From: Planctomycetota bacterium
Lineage (GTDB): Bacteria > Planctomycetota > UBA1135 > UBA2386
Direction: 5' to 3'
DNA length: 43,567 nucleotides
Assembly: GCA_028281765.1 (NCBI GenBank)
Contig: JANQJF010000105.1
Coordinates: forward strand, 1 to 43,567
Shown here: positions 1-8,694 of the stretch, one piece after another
How positions within the stretch are numbered: position 1 is the stretch's first letter
Layout of the letters: every line of letters starts with the position of its first letter
The notes under the pieces: generated by a model
The model's database searches: none
The model's input: the letters and a program-made list of their open reading frames with translations, nothing else
Told to the model about the DNA's origin: nothing
Program-made: the position numbers and the translations under genes

Positions 1-1
1 G

Positions 2-1540
2 CGCGATCAGCTGGCGGGGGATCTGCAGCCGGAGCCCACGCGAGACCAGCAGATCGCGTCCGGGTTCCACCGCCTGCACTTGATCATCGATCGGGGCACG
101 ATGCTTCCCGAGGAGAGCCTCGCTCGGAACGTGATCGACCGGACGACGGCCTTCGGTACGGTGTTCCTCGGGCTGACCGTCGGTTGTGCGGTGTGCCACG
201 ACCACAAGTACGACCCGGTGCGGCAGCGCGACTTCTACCAGCTGTCCGCGTTCTTCAACAATCTGGACGCGCGGCCGGAGACCGGAGGGCGCGGTTCGAG
301 TGATTTCTATCGCGGGCTCCAGCCGCCGTACGTCGAGATGCCTTCGAAGGCGCAGGCCGAGCGACTCGCCGAGTTCGATCGGCAGCTCGCCGCGGAGGGG
401 GCCGACAAGAAGCGACTGCAGCGGGAACGTCGCAAGTTTCTCCGCGACGTGCCTGCGGCGATGGTGATGAAGGAGCGTGCGGAGCCGCGGGAGGCATTCA
501 TCCTGAACCGCGGCGCGTACGACGATCCCGGGGAGCGCGTCGAGCGTGACACTCCGGCATTCCTGCCGCCGCTCCCGAGTGACGAGGGCGCGCGGTCCCG
601 CGCGGGTCTCGCCGAATGGCTCGTGACGGCCGACCATCCGCTCTTTGCGCGCGTCGCCGTCAATCGGCTTTGGCAGCAGCTGTTCGGCGTCGGCATCGTC
701 AAGACGTCCGAGGACTTCGGCCGACAGGGCGAATGGCCGAGTCATCCGGACTTGCTCGATCACCTCGCTGTCTCCTTCCGCACTTCGGGTTGGAACGTGA
801 AGTCGCTGATGAAGCGGATGGTCCTGTCCGCGACCTATCGGCAGTCGTCGGACGCGAGCGCCGAGGCCTTCCGGCGCGATCCCGACAACCGCCGGTTGGC
901 CCGTGGATCTCGGTTCCGTCTCGATGCCGAAGTCCTGCGTGACCAAGTGCTCGCGACGGGCGGGTTGCTCAGCTCGTCGATGTTCGGGCCGAGCGTGAAG
1001 CCACCCCAGCCTGCGGGCGTCTGGAAAGCGGTGACCTTGCCCGACTCGTTCCCGAGGGTCTTCCAGGCGGACACCGGCGACAAGGTACGGCGGCGCAGCG
1101 TGTACACGTTTTGGAAGCGCGGCATGCCACCGCCGCAGATGACGATCCTGAACGCGCCGACGCGCGAGTTCTGCGTGGCGCGTCGCGAGCGGACGAATAC
1201 GCCGCTGCAGTCACTGCTTCTGCTGAACGAGTCGGAGTATCTCAAAGCGGCGCGCAACCTCGCGCGGATCACGCTCGAGCAACCCCTGAAGTCGAACGCC
1301 GAGCGCCTCGCGTTCGCGCACGAGACGATCACGTCGCATCTCCCGGATTCGCAGGAGTCGTGGATCCTCCTCCCCGCGTTTCGCGACCTCCGAAGGAGAT
1401 ACTCGAAAGACGCTTCCTTGGCCGAGTCGCTCTGCGGTGGCCTCGACTTGCCGCCGAACACGGATCTCGCCGAGTTCGCGGCATGGACGATGGTCGTCAG
1501 CATGCTGCAGAACCTCGACATCACGAAGACGCGCCAGTGA
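2..1540 (+). CDS. DUF1549/DUF1553 (PSD1) domain protein, 5' truncated by window
   Basis: The reading frame is open from base 2, so the true start lies upstream and only the C-terminal ~510 residues are present. The text around bases 185-199 reads CAVCH followed by DHKYDP, the conserved heme-c-like CxxCH end of the DUF1549 domain. From about base 600 the DUF1553 domain follows, with its usual phrases (NRLWQQLFGVGIV, SEDFG, ATYRQSS, RRERTNTPLQSL). These proteins are very abundant in planctomycetes and are thought to be exported and cytochrome-like, but their reactions are unproven. The DUF1501 gene starts 4 nt after the stop, so the two form the PSD1-DUF1501 operon seen repeatedly in planctomycetes. 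No frameshift is visible. The family call is secure; the function is not known. Confidence 0.93.
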   Translation, partial: RDQLAGDLQPEPTRDQQIASGFHRLHLIIDRGTMLPEESLARNVIDRTTAFGTVFLGLTVGCAVCHDHKYDPVRQRDFYQLSAFFNNLDARPETGGRGSSDFYRGLQPPYVEMPSKAQAERLAEFDRQLAAEGADKKRLQRERRKFLRDVPAAMVMKERAEPREAFILNRGAYDDPGERVERDTPAFLPPLPSDEGARSRAGLAEWLVTADHPLFARVAVNRLWQQLFGVGIVKTSEDFGRQGEWPSHPDLLDHLAVSFRTSGWNVKSLMKRMVLSATYRQSSDASAEAFRRDPDNRRLARGSRFRLDAEVLRDQVLATGGLLSSSMFGPSVKPPQPAGVWKAVTLPDSFPRVFQADTGDKVRRRSVYTFWKRGMPPPQMTILNAPTREFCVARRERTNTPLQSLLLLNESEYLKAARNLARITLEQPLKSNAERLAFAHETITSHLPDSQESWILLPAFRDLRRRYSKDASLAESLCGGLDLPPNTDLAEFAAWTMVVSMLQNLDITKTRQ

Positions 1541-1544
1541 ACCA

Positions 1545-2993
1545 ATGCAGCACCTGATCGACGAATACCATCGACTGGCGACGCGGCGGCAATTCTTGCG
1601 TCACGCGGGTGCCGGGATCGGCGCGTCCGCTGTCGCGTCGCTCTTGCCCGGTGCGCCTGTACCCGGTGCGCGTCGCGTCGAGGTCCCGCACCATCGTCCC
1701 CGGGCCAAGCGTGTGATCTTCCTGTTCATGGCCGGCGCGCCGAGCCAGCTCGATCTCTTCGACTACAAGCCGAACCTCGCCGAGCAGTTCCAGAAGCCAC
1801 TGCCGAAGAGCATCAGCATGGGGCAGCGCGTCACCGCAATGACGCGCGGTCGCCAGCAGATCGTCGCGCCGTCGATGTTCGGGTTCGAGCGGCGTGGCGA
1901 GGGGGGCGTCTACTGGAGTGAGCTCCTGCCGCATCTCGGTGCCGTTGCCGACGAGATCTGCGTGATCAAGTCCCTGAACACGAACGCGATCAACCACGAT
2001 CCGGCCAAGACGTTCTTGTGCACCGGCCACGAGATTCCCGGTAAGGCGAGCATGGGCGCGTGGCTGAGCTACGGCCTGGGCTCGATGAACCGCGATCTCC
2101 CGGACTTCGTCGTGCTGACGTCCGCGTTCTGGACCGGCGGCAAGCGCAACGTGCAGGGCCTCTACAGCCGACTCTGGTCGAGCGGGTTCTTGCCGTCGCG
2201 GCATCAGGGCGTCGCGTTCCAGGTCGCCGGGGATCCCGTTCTGTTCTTGTCGAATCCTTCGGGCGTAGACGCGGAGGTTCGGCGGCGAATGCTCGACGCG
2301 CTCGGCGAACTCAACCGCAAGCACCGTGAGGAGATCGGGGATCCCGAGATCGACACCACGATCGCGCAGCAGGAGATGGCATTCCGAATGCAGGCGTCGG
2401 TGCCCGAGCTGACGGACCTCTCCACGGAGCCGGCGGAAATCCTCGAGATGTACGGTCCCGAAGTGCACAAGCAGGGTTCGTTCGCGCGCAACTGCGTGCT
2501 CGCGCGCCGCATGATCGAGCGCGACGTGCGCTTCGTGCAGCTGTTCCACCGCGGTTGGGACCATCACTCGATCCTCCCGAAGCAGTTGCCGGGACAGGCC
2601 TACGACATCGACCAGCCGTCGGCCGCCCTGATCCTCGATCTCAAGCAGCGAGGCCTGCTCGACGACACGCTGATCGTCTTCGCCGGAGAGTTCGGCCGGA
2701 CGGTCTACTGCCAGGGTCGCCTGAAGCGTGACGACTACGGCCGTGATCACCACCCACGCTGCTTCTCCGGGTGGGTCGCCGGCGGCGGCGTGCGCGGCGG
2801 CATCGAGTACGGACGCACCGACGACTTCAGCTACAACATCGTCGAGAATCCCGTCGCGGTGCGGGACCTGCACGCGACCCTCCTGCACCAGCTCGGAATC
2901 GACCACGAGCGGCTCGTATTCCCGTTCCAGGGTCTCGATCAGCGGTTGACCGGCGTCGAGTCGGCCCGCGTCGTGCACGACATCTTGAGCTGA
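1545..2993 (+). CDS. DUF1501 family protein, Tat-exported
   Basis: 482 residues. The ATG at 1545 is chosen because it places a twin-arginine motif (TRRQFLR, residues 13-19) and a hydrophobic stretch at the N-terminus; the longer in-frame extension overlaps the preceding gene. The mature part carries DUF1501 signatures: FLFMAGAPSQLDLFDYKP early on, AGEFGRT and GRDHHPRCFSGW near the C-terminus. DUF1501 proteins belong to the alkaline-phosphatase/sulfatase-like fold, and the conserved D/H residues in these phrases suggest a metal site, but the substrate is unknown. It follows the PSD1 gene by 4 nt and is almost certainly co-transcribed and used with it, probably in the periplasm. It ends 12 nt before the convergent sensor kinase-like gene. 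Confidence 0.94.
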   Translation: MQHLIDEYHRLATRRQFLRHAGAGIGASAVASLLPGAPVPGARRVEVPHHRPRAKRVIFLFMAGAPSQLDLFDYKPNLAEQFQKPLPKSISMGQRVTAMTRGRQQIVAPSMFGFERRGEGGVYWSELLPHLGAVADEICVIKSLNTNAINHDPAKTFLCTGHEIPGKASMGAWLSYGLGSMNRDLPDFVVLTSAFWTGGKRNVQGLYSRLWSSGFLPSRHQGVAFQVAGDPVLFLSNPSGVDAEVRRRMLDALGELNRKHREEIGDPEIDTTIAQQEMAFRMQASVPELTDLSTEPAEILEMYGPEVHKQGSFARNCVLARRMIERDVRFVQLFHRGWDHHSILPKQLPGQAYDIDQPSAALILDLKQRGLLDDTLIVFAGEFGRTVYCQGRLKRDDYGRDHHPRCFSGWVAGGGVRGGIEYGRTDDFSYNIVENPVAVRDLHATLLHQLGIDHERLVFPFQGLDQRLTGVESARVVHDILS

Positions 2994-3005
2994 GCCGCCG
3001 GACTC

Positions 3006-4514
3006 TCAGACCGAGGTGGGCGTCGAGCTCATGGCGCGCTTCGCGTGCTCGAGGAGTTCCTGAATCGTGAACGGCTTTGGCAGGAATCCGGCGAGTCCCT
3101 TCTCGACGAGAGCTTGCGTTGGCTCCGATCGCGCGTAGCCGCTCATCAGCACGACTGGCGTGCCCGGCCACCGGCGCTGAATCTCCTCGAAGGTCTGCTC
3201 GCCGGACATCCCCGGCATCGTCAGGTCGAGCAGCACGAAGCGAACGTCGGTGTCGATGCTCTCCAGGTAGTCGATTCCCGCCTGGCCGGAGTGGACGGCG
3301 TGGGGCTCGAAGCCGAGCTGCCGAAGCATGCTCTGGACGAGATCGTTCAGCTCTTCGTTGTCTTCGATGACCAACACGCGGCCGTCGCATTGGAAGTCGT
3401 CCTCCGGCGCCGCGGCTTTTGCGAGCGGCAGGAGAATGCACACTGTCGAGCCTTCGCCCGGAACGCTGTTCGTGCTCACGGCGCCGCGGTGGCTGCGCAC
3501 GGCGCCGAGAGTCGTCGCGAGGCCCAGGCCTCGACCGGCGAACTTCGTCGAGAAGAACGGATCGAACATACGCGCTTCGGTCGCGGGATCCATCCCGCCG
3601 CCCGTGTCGCACACCTCGATGAATGCGTACTCGCCAGGTGCCGCAACGATCAGGTCTTCGCGCGTCGTGTTGTCGCTCGTGAGGGTCTTCTTGCCGACGC
3701 GGATCGAGACCGTGCCGCTGCCCGCGATCGCTTCGGTCGCGTTGAGGACGAGGTTGCGGAGCACGTTGCGGATCTGCTTCGCGTCTGCCTCGATGTCGAG
3801 ACTCGGCGAGTCGATCTGGCACTCGATCGTCACGTCGTTCGTGAACGCGCCCTCGAGCACGGCGACCGAATCCTGCACGAGCCTCGGGAGGGACAGACGC
3901 CGGAGCCGTGCCGACTCGCCGCCCGAATAGGCGAGCATCTGGCGCGCGAGCTCTGCGGCGCGCGCAGCGTCTTGCGCGATGCGATTCACCGAGTCCCAGC
4001 CCTTGTCGTCGCGGCCTAGCGAGCGCAGCGCGATGTCGCACTGCTGCGTGACCGAGCCGAGAAGCTCTGCGAAGCCGAGCGAGATGTCCCCGGCCAGCGT
4101 CGCGAGGCTGGACGCCCTGTCTGCTTGCAGAAGGCGCGTGGTGTGTGTGCTGCGTTGCGTCGCGAATTCGTGACGAGCGATCGCGCGGCGAATCGCATCG
4201 GGTAGTGCGTCGCGAGTGCCCGCCACGACCTCGTGGGCGCCGGCGCGTAGGAGGGCGACCGCATGGCCGTCACTCGAGTCAGGAGTCACCGCGACGAGCG
4301 GGAGCGTGCAGCCGCCGATCCAGGTCAGCGCCTCGGCGGGGTCGGTTTCGATTCGCAACAACACGCACGCGAAGTGCTCGTTCGTGCGCGCGAGCGTCTC
4401 GGTGGCATCGGTGAGCGCGCCGACGCGCATCACCTCGAAGTCGTCGACCCGCAGGTCGAGATCGGAGGCCGATCCGACCGGATCGATCACGAGGATGGCA
4501 GGCTGGCGGTTCAC
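3006..4514 (-). CDS. hybrid sensor histidine kinase-like protein without the phosphoacceptor His
   Basis: 502 residues, no membrane segment. Residues ~1-115 resemble a receiver fold but have no Asp at the expected place (LLRIET). Residues ~128-200 are a DHp-like helical pair in which the usual LAGGIAHDFNN reads LAGDISLGFAE, so the phosphoacceptor His is Leu146. Residues ~240-365 are a good HATPase_c domain: N box with N254/N258, G1 DTGGGM (303-308), F box DPFFSTK, G2 GRGLGL. Residues ~378-495 are a complete receiver with Asp430 (LLDLTMPGMSG) and Lys480 (LPKPF). It probably binds ATP and takes part in phosphorelay or partner control, but it cannot autophosphorylate at the canonical site. It is convergent with the DUF1501 gene and lies 127 nt downstream of the lipoprotein cluster on the same strand. 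Confidence 0.88.
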   Translation of the reverse strand: MNRQPAILVIDPVGSASDLDLRVDDFEVMRVGALTDATETLARTNEHFACVLLRIETDPAEALTWIGGCTLPLVAVTPDSSDGHAVALLRAGAHEVVAGTRDALPDAIRRAIARHEFATQRSTHTTRLLQADRASSLATLAGDISLGFAELLGSVTQQCDIALRSLGRDDKGWDSVNRIAQDAARAAELARQMLAYSGGESARLRRLSLPRLVQDSVAVLEGAFTNDVTIECQIDSPSLDIEADAKQIRNVLRNLVLNATEAIAGSGTVSIRVGKKTLTSDNTTREDLIVAAPGEYAFIEVCDTGGGMDPATEARMFDPFFSTKFAGRGLGLATTLGAVRSHRGAVSTNSVPGEGSTVCILLPLAKAAAPEDDFQCDGRVLVIEDNEELNDLVQSMLRQLGFEPHAVHSGQAGIDYLESIDTDVRFVLLDLTMPGMSGEQTFEEIQRRWPGTPVVLMSGYARSEPTQALVEKGLAGFLPKPFTIQELLEHAKRAMSSTPTSV

Positions 4515-4641
4515 GGGCGGCGTGGGGGTTTCTTCGGCACCGTGACCCGCGCGACTGCAGGTCGGCGTCTCGAAACGGGACCGCCCTCGCGAAGCGCCGA
4601 TCTCGTCGGCGGTTGCGCGTCGCCTCCGTGGCGCGAGTGGC

Positions 4642-6072
4642 CTACTGCTGGCCCGCCGGTTCCGGCTCGGGGGCCTGCCGCGAGATGAGCGGGGCCACTC
4701 CAGAGGTCGACGATGGTGCGAGCGCCAGCACGTACGACGCGCGGTTGCGGCCGACGTCGACTTCGATCACGCTCGATGCGCCGAACGGTGCGCCGCCGCG
4801 TTGCGGTTGCACTTCGATCGTGTAGCGACCGGGATCGAGCTCGAGTCGCAGCGCCTGGCAGGTCGCGGGGAGCAGGCTCCAGCAGCGCAGGTCGGCGACT
4901 TCGCTCGCCTGCCAGAGGCTGCCGAGCACGGCGATGCCGAGGTCGAGCAGTTCACCCTCGGTCGAGCGGCCTTCTTCGCGCTCGTCGCGTGCGGCGCGCA
5001 CGGTCTGCCGGGTGCCCTCGACGAGGATGACCTTGATCGCGCGCCGGACGAGGCCGCGCGCGACGCGGTAGTCGTAGGTCGCGTCGTATTCCTTCTTCGC
5101 GACTTCCTCGACGTCGGTGACGACCTGGGTCGAGCCCATCGGTTCGCCATTCACGAGGACGCGGAGCGAATCCGGGTTGTCACGGTGGAAAGCGAGCCGG
5201 TCGATCGGGACGCCCTTGGCGCTGATCTGTGGCCAGGTGCGACTCAGGGCCGCGATGATGAACTGCGCGAGCTGCAGCGCGCCCTGCGTCGCTTCGACCT
5301 CGTCCTCGACGCGGAACGGGCCGCGGCCGACGAGCCCGAGGATGTTGACGACGCCCTTGCCCGGCGCGGCGAACTTGCGCGACTCGACGCGCGCGAGCTC
5401 GTCCTTGAGCCAGGCCCGATCCGGCTCCATCTCGACGACGCGCTTCATCTGGAAGCGGGCTTCGTCGGCCGTGATCGGGTCCGCTTCCCGGATCAGCGCG
5501 ATCATGAAGCTGCCGAACGCGACGAACTTGAAGGAGGCGTCCGGCGAGACGAGAGGGTTGCCGCCGAGGTCGTCCTGCTCCGCTTGCCACGCGTCGATGA
5601 TCTTGCGCTGCACCTGGCCGACCTGGTTCGCGTAGGCGATCGCATCGTCACCGAAGATGCGGCCGGGTGAGACCAGTTCGACGGCGGCGAGCAGCGCCCG
5701 CAAGAGCACGCGCTCGAACGCGGCGCCCTCGAAGTCGAGCGCCGTGTCATCGCTGAGCCACGCGTTCATCGTCTCCATGAAGCCCCGTCCCTCGAGGCTG
5801 TCGAGCCGGTCACGCGCGGCGAGCCACGACTTGATCGCCGGGTCGGGCTGCCCGTTTGCGAGCTGCGCGATCCCGTGCTCGAGCTGGTAGAGGTGGACGT
5901 TGGAGTCGTTGTCCGAAACCAACTCGGCGACGAGCTGGTCCGCGGTTGCGAAGTCGCCCGCCGAGTACGCGTTTCGCGCCGGCTCCATGTAGTCGGTCGC
6001 GGAGCAACCGAAGAGCCAGGTCGAAGTCGTGATCAGCAGCGCACGAGAGAAGACGGAGCGAAGGTCGGTCAT
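4642..6072 (-). CDS. COG3014-like lipoprotein
   Basis: 476 residues. I chose the ATG at 6072 over the in-frame one at 6102 because it gives a standard lipoprotein signal (MTDLRSVFSR..., lipobox LFGC, Cys23). No clear Shine-Dalgarno supports either start. The N-terminal half is helical and TPR-like (NAYSAGDFATADQLV, then ATP-independent helical pairs). The central GLVGRGPFRVEDEVEA region and the following beta-rich part match my memory of the COG3014 family, which in many bacteria sits beside LpoB-like lipoproteins. The C-terminus has a beta segment (LELDPGRYTIEVQP) and a Pro/Glu tail. The gene is last in a run of four lipoprotein genes, 68 nt after the LpoB-like gene. The likely site is the inner face of the outer membrane. 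Function in cell-wall synthesis is inferred from the neighbour, not shown. Confidence 0.78.
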   Translation of the reverse strand: MTDLRSVFSRALLITTSTWLFGCSATDYMEPARNAYSAGDFATADQLVAELVSDNDSNVHLYQLEHGIAQLANGQPDPAIKSWLAARDRLDSLEGRGFMETMNAWLSDDTALDFEGAAFERVLLRALLAAVELVSPGRIFGDDAIAYANQVGQVQRKIIDAWQAEQDDLGGNPLVSPDASFKFVAFGSFMIALIREADPITADEARFQMKRVVEMEPDRAWLKDELARVESRKFAAPGKGVVNILGLVGRGPFRVEDEVEATQGALQLAQFIIAALSRTWPQISAKGVPIDRLAFHRDNPDSLRVLVNGEPMGSTQVVTDVEEVAKKEYDATYDYRVARGLVRRAIKVILVEGTRQTVRAARDEREEGRSTEGELLDLGIAVLGSLWQASEVADLRCWSLLPATCQALRLELDPGRYTIEVQPQRGGAPFGASSVIEVDVGRNRASYVLALAPSSTSGVAPLISRQAPEPEPAGQQ

Positions 6073-6140
6073 GGCGGGCTGGAGGCAGAACTGCGTCCGC
6101 ACGCGACCGGAACCGACCGCGTGCGGAGCCGCGCGGCGGA

Positions 6141-6746
6141 TCAGCGGTATTCCTTGCGGATGTCCTTGTCGGCCTTGATGTTCGCGCCCGTCTCGGAGTC
6201 GACCATATCGAGCGTGAGGCGGTAGCGGCGCTGACGCACGTCGCCCTGCGACTGCTGGCCGCCGGTGAGCTTCGCGAAGATCAGCGCCTTGACCGGGTTG
6301 CCGGCCTGGATCTCGAGGACCTCGAAGAACTTGCGGCGCTTCGCCGGCAGGAACAGGTCGTCCGGCATCAGGCCGGTTTCGCGAAGCGCGGCGCCGACGT
6401 AACGCTGGCTGACGGTGTTGAAGCCGCCGAAGCTGTTGATTCCGGTGTCGATGATCTCGTTGAGCTCGTCACGCCACTCGCCGAGTTCCTCGCTCTGGCG
6501 GTTCTCGATGCCGGCGAACGCGACGTTGAGGCCGGTCGGGCGCGAGCCGGACAGGACCTGATCGGTGTACTTCTGCAGCAGTTCCTGCGTGGCACCCTTC
6601 ACGATGAGGTCGTAGGTCGCGGAGCCGGCGCGGTTGCCGCCGACGAGATCGCCTTCGTCGTCTTCCATGATGCGACCCGCGGGAGCACCGCAGGAGGTCA
6701 GCAGCAGGAGCGTGAGCGCAGAAAAGCAAAAGGTTTGGATTCGCAT
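6141..6746 (-). CDS. LpoB-like lipoprotein (penicillin-binding-protein activator family)
   Basis: 201 residues. The ATG at 6746 starts a signal peptide with lipobox LLTSC (Cys19); an upstream in-frame extension has no signal character. The mature region has the LpoB/PF13036 pattern: a conserved Gly/Asp-rich linker, LNVAFAGIENRQSEELGEW (an NVAFxxIxNxT-like strand and helix), IIDTGINSFGGFNTVSQRYV, LPAKRRKFFEVLE, and a C-terminal YRLTLDMVDSETGANIKADKDIRKEY strand pair like the LpoB ending. In E. coli LpoB spans the periplasm to activate PBP1B; whether that applies here is inference, because planctomycete cell walls and PBP sets differ. It lies between the two-domain lipoprotein (106 nt upstream) and the COG3014-like gene. 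Confidence 0.8.
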   Translation of the reverse strand: MRIQTFCFSALTLLLLTSCGAPAGRIMEDDEGDLVGGNRAGSATYDLIVKGATQELLQKYTDQVLSGSRPTGLNVAFAGIENRQSEELGEWRDELNEIIDTGINSFGGFNTVSQRYVGAALRETGLMPDDLFLPAKRRKFFEVLEIQAGNPVKALIFAKLTGGQQSQGDVRQRRYRLTLDMVDSETGANIKADKDIRKEYR

Positions 6747-6852
6747 GATGGTGTGCCGGAATCGGCTGGTTACGGGGTGGTAGGGAGTGAAGCCTGGCGC
6801 CAATTGAAGCGTGAGCGGCTTCGAATGGAAACTCGTTCGCGGGGAACGGGCG

Positions 6853-8271
6853 TCAGCTGCCGAGTCGCGAACGGATCGGGCCGATCATCCACGGCTCGAG
6901 CACGACGGTCTCGGTGTAGGCGCGGACCTTGTCCTTCAGGTCGAGGACGCGCACGGTCATGACGTAGTCCTCGATGCGGCGGCCGATCTTCGTGCGCACG
7001 ACGACGTCGGCGGAGTCGCCGAGCACGGTTTCGATCGAGCCAGGGTCGATGCTGTGGTCGAACTTCGACTCGAGCATGTCCGCTTGCATCAGGCTGACCG
7101 CGAAGCGGCGGTCGGTCGCCGGGATGATCTGCACTTGATCTCCGGTGATCGCGCGCACGCGCTTGGCCATCGTGTTCGCGAGGTCGACGGACAGTGCGCC
7201 GGCGGACGTGCCGTAGAGCTCGGCGCGACGACTGCCGTAGGTGGCGAGTGCTTCGCCGCCGGACTCGAACTCCTCGCCGAGCACCTTCATCGGTTGGTCG
7301 AGGGCGTAGGCGAGCGGGTCTTCCGCGCCTTCCGCCTTGCCCTTGCGCTCCGCGGCTTCGAGTGCCGCCTGGATCGCTCGCTGGAAGGTCGCGAGCTTGC
7401 GTGCGGCCTTGCCGGTCGAGTTCACCTCGAGCGGCAGGACCGCGACTCGGCGATTCAGCAGCAGTTCGGGCTTCTGATCGAACAGGCTCGAGAGCGCGAC
7501 GGTCGCCAGCACCTCGAACTCGCGGTCGACGGAGGGCTGGAACGGCTTCGCGCGTTCGCCGATTCGCCACGCGCCTGGGCGGTCGAGGTCTTCGACGAGC
7601 ATGGCCGCGTCCGACGGCTTGCGGACGCGGAAGGAGCCGTGTGCGATCTCGCTGCCGGCGCGGACATCGCTCCCGCGCAGCTCGAAGTCGACGCGGCGTG
7701 CGCCCGAGAAGCCGCGACCTTCGGTGACGTTGATCGTCCCCGTCGCGACCGCTCCGATGTGGTAGAGGCCGGAGAGGCGCTTGGCCATCGCGATCGCGGA
7801 GGCCTCGTCGCGGATCACGTCGAGGCCGCGGTTGCTCGCGTGGATCGCATCTCGCAACTCGTCGCCGGCGAGCACGCGTCGTCCCGCTCCCTCGAGCTTG
7901 CGCGTGATCGTGGCCGCGATCCGGTCCCCGATCACGCATGGGGCCCACTGCGCCGTGGCGCGCGTCATCAGGAAAGTCGGGAAAACGACGACGTAGCCCT
8001 TCGTCGCCGCCGTGCGTGCCACGAAGTCGTCCGCGAACTGCGCGGTCATCGATTCCCAGGAGCCCTCGGCGTCCGTGCTGGCGCCGCGCGCGACTCCGCC
8101 GCCGCGGTCACCGCCCCCCGGACTCGGGTTCGCGTCACGCGGGATCTCTTCGCGTGTTTCCCGCGCCGTCTCTTCGGGGTTCCTCTCGGCAGCCGGCTCC
8201 GGACCGGCGCAGGCGGCGAGGGACATCCCGAGCGCGAGCGCGACGAGATTTCGGCTGGGGGCCGTAGACAT
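6853..8271 (-). CDS. lipoprotein with two CsgG/LpoB-like halves
   Basis: 472 residues. The ATG at 8271 is preceded at good spacing by GGAG; a TTG 12 nt upstream would be a worse start. The signal peptide ends in LAAC (Cys21), followed by a low-complexity Glu/Arg/Gly linker to about residue 65. Two regions then share an outline: residues ~85-190 (GYVVVFPTFLM, GDRIAATITRKLE, RVLAGDELRDAI, GLYHIGAVATGTI) and residues ~275-465 (NRRVAVLPLEV, LANTMAKRVR, QVQIIPATDRRF, DSADVVVRTKIGR). Each reads like the strand-helix-strand core of the CsgG/LpoB/FlgO class. I infer an internal duplication. No exact family was recognised. It sits between a tiny lipoprotein and the LpoB-like gene, so a joint envelope role is likely. 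Reversing the assignment to one domain plus an unrelated half is possible. Confidence 0.72.
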   Translation of the reverse strand: MSTAPSRNLVALALGMSLAACAGPEPAAERNPEETARETREEIPRDANPSPGGGDRGGGVARGASTDAEGSWESMTAQFADDFVARTAATKGYVVVFPTFLMTRATAQWAPCVIGDRIAATITRKLEGAGRRVLAGDELRDAIHASNRGLDVIRDEASAIAMAKRLSGLYHIGAVATGTINVTEGRGFSGARRVDFELRGSDVRAGSEIAHGSFRVRKPSDAAMLVEDLDRPGAWRIGERAKPFQPSVDREFEVLATVALSSLFDQKPELLLNRRVAVLPLEVNSTGKAARKLATFQRAIQAALEAAERKGKAEGAEDPLAYALDQPMKVLGEEFESGGEALATYGSRRAELYGTSAGALSVDLANTMAKRVRAITGDQVQIIPATDRRFAVSLMQADMLESKFDHSIDPGSIETVLGDSADVVVRTKIGRRIEDYVMTVRVLDLKDKVRAYTETVVLEPWMIGPIRSRLGS

Positions 8272-8344
8272 CAGGTTCTCCAATTCTCCTGGGGACCGTC
8301 GCTGTGTGTTTGCGCCCGGTCCGTGCTGCTGCCGCGCGGACAGC

Positions 8345-8497
8345 CTAGCGCTTCTGCTCGTACTCGTCGTTGGCCTTGTCGGTCATGCCGTCGAGATCGA
8401 CGCGCGGTTCCCGTTCGGGGCCGGCGCATGCACCGAGGAACATGCCGAGGCAGAGGATGGCGACGAGGGACGAGAGCTTGCGGTGGAACGATTTCAT
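8345..8497 (-). CDS. small lipoprotein (50 residues)
   Basis: The ATG at 8497 has GGAG about 10 nt upstream. The product starts with a basic n-region (MKSFHRK), a hydrophobic core and lipobox LGAC (Cys24). The mature peptide is only 27 residues, charged, and ends DEYEQKR. Its first mature residues (CAGPE) match those of the larger lipoprotein gene 73 nt downstream (also CAGPE), so the two may share an N-terminal ancestor. No longer domain exists. It heads the four-gene lipoprotein run on the minus strand and may be a Lpp-like or accessory envelope peptide. Function unknown; the lipoprotein call is good. Confidence 0.75.
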   Translation of the reverse strand: MKSFHRKLSSLVAILCLGMFLGACAGPEREPRVDLDGMTDKANDEYEQKR

Positions 8498-8694
8498 GTT
8501 GGTTCTTCTCCGAATGCCCCCAAGCATGACGAAGTCGGGCTCGATTACCGCGCGGAATCCGAGCACAGGAAAAATTCAGCGTCCGTGGGGGCGCGGAGTG
8601 CGTCGGGTCGCGGGAGCGCGATCGCATCGCGCGGCGTGTCAGGAAATCCGCGAATTCTTCACGCCGCGTCCGGGCGGTCTGCGGGCCGCGGCTC

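Noticed and set aside
6811..8529. Plus-strand frame of 572 codons across the lipoprotein cluster
   Set aside because: It crosses two minus-strand lipoprotein genes with lipoboxes and intergenic gaps and has no recognisable domain.
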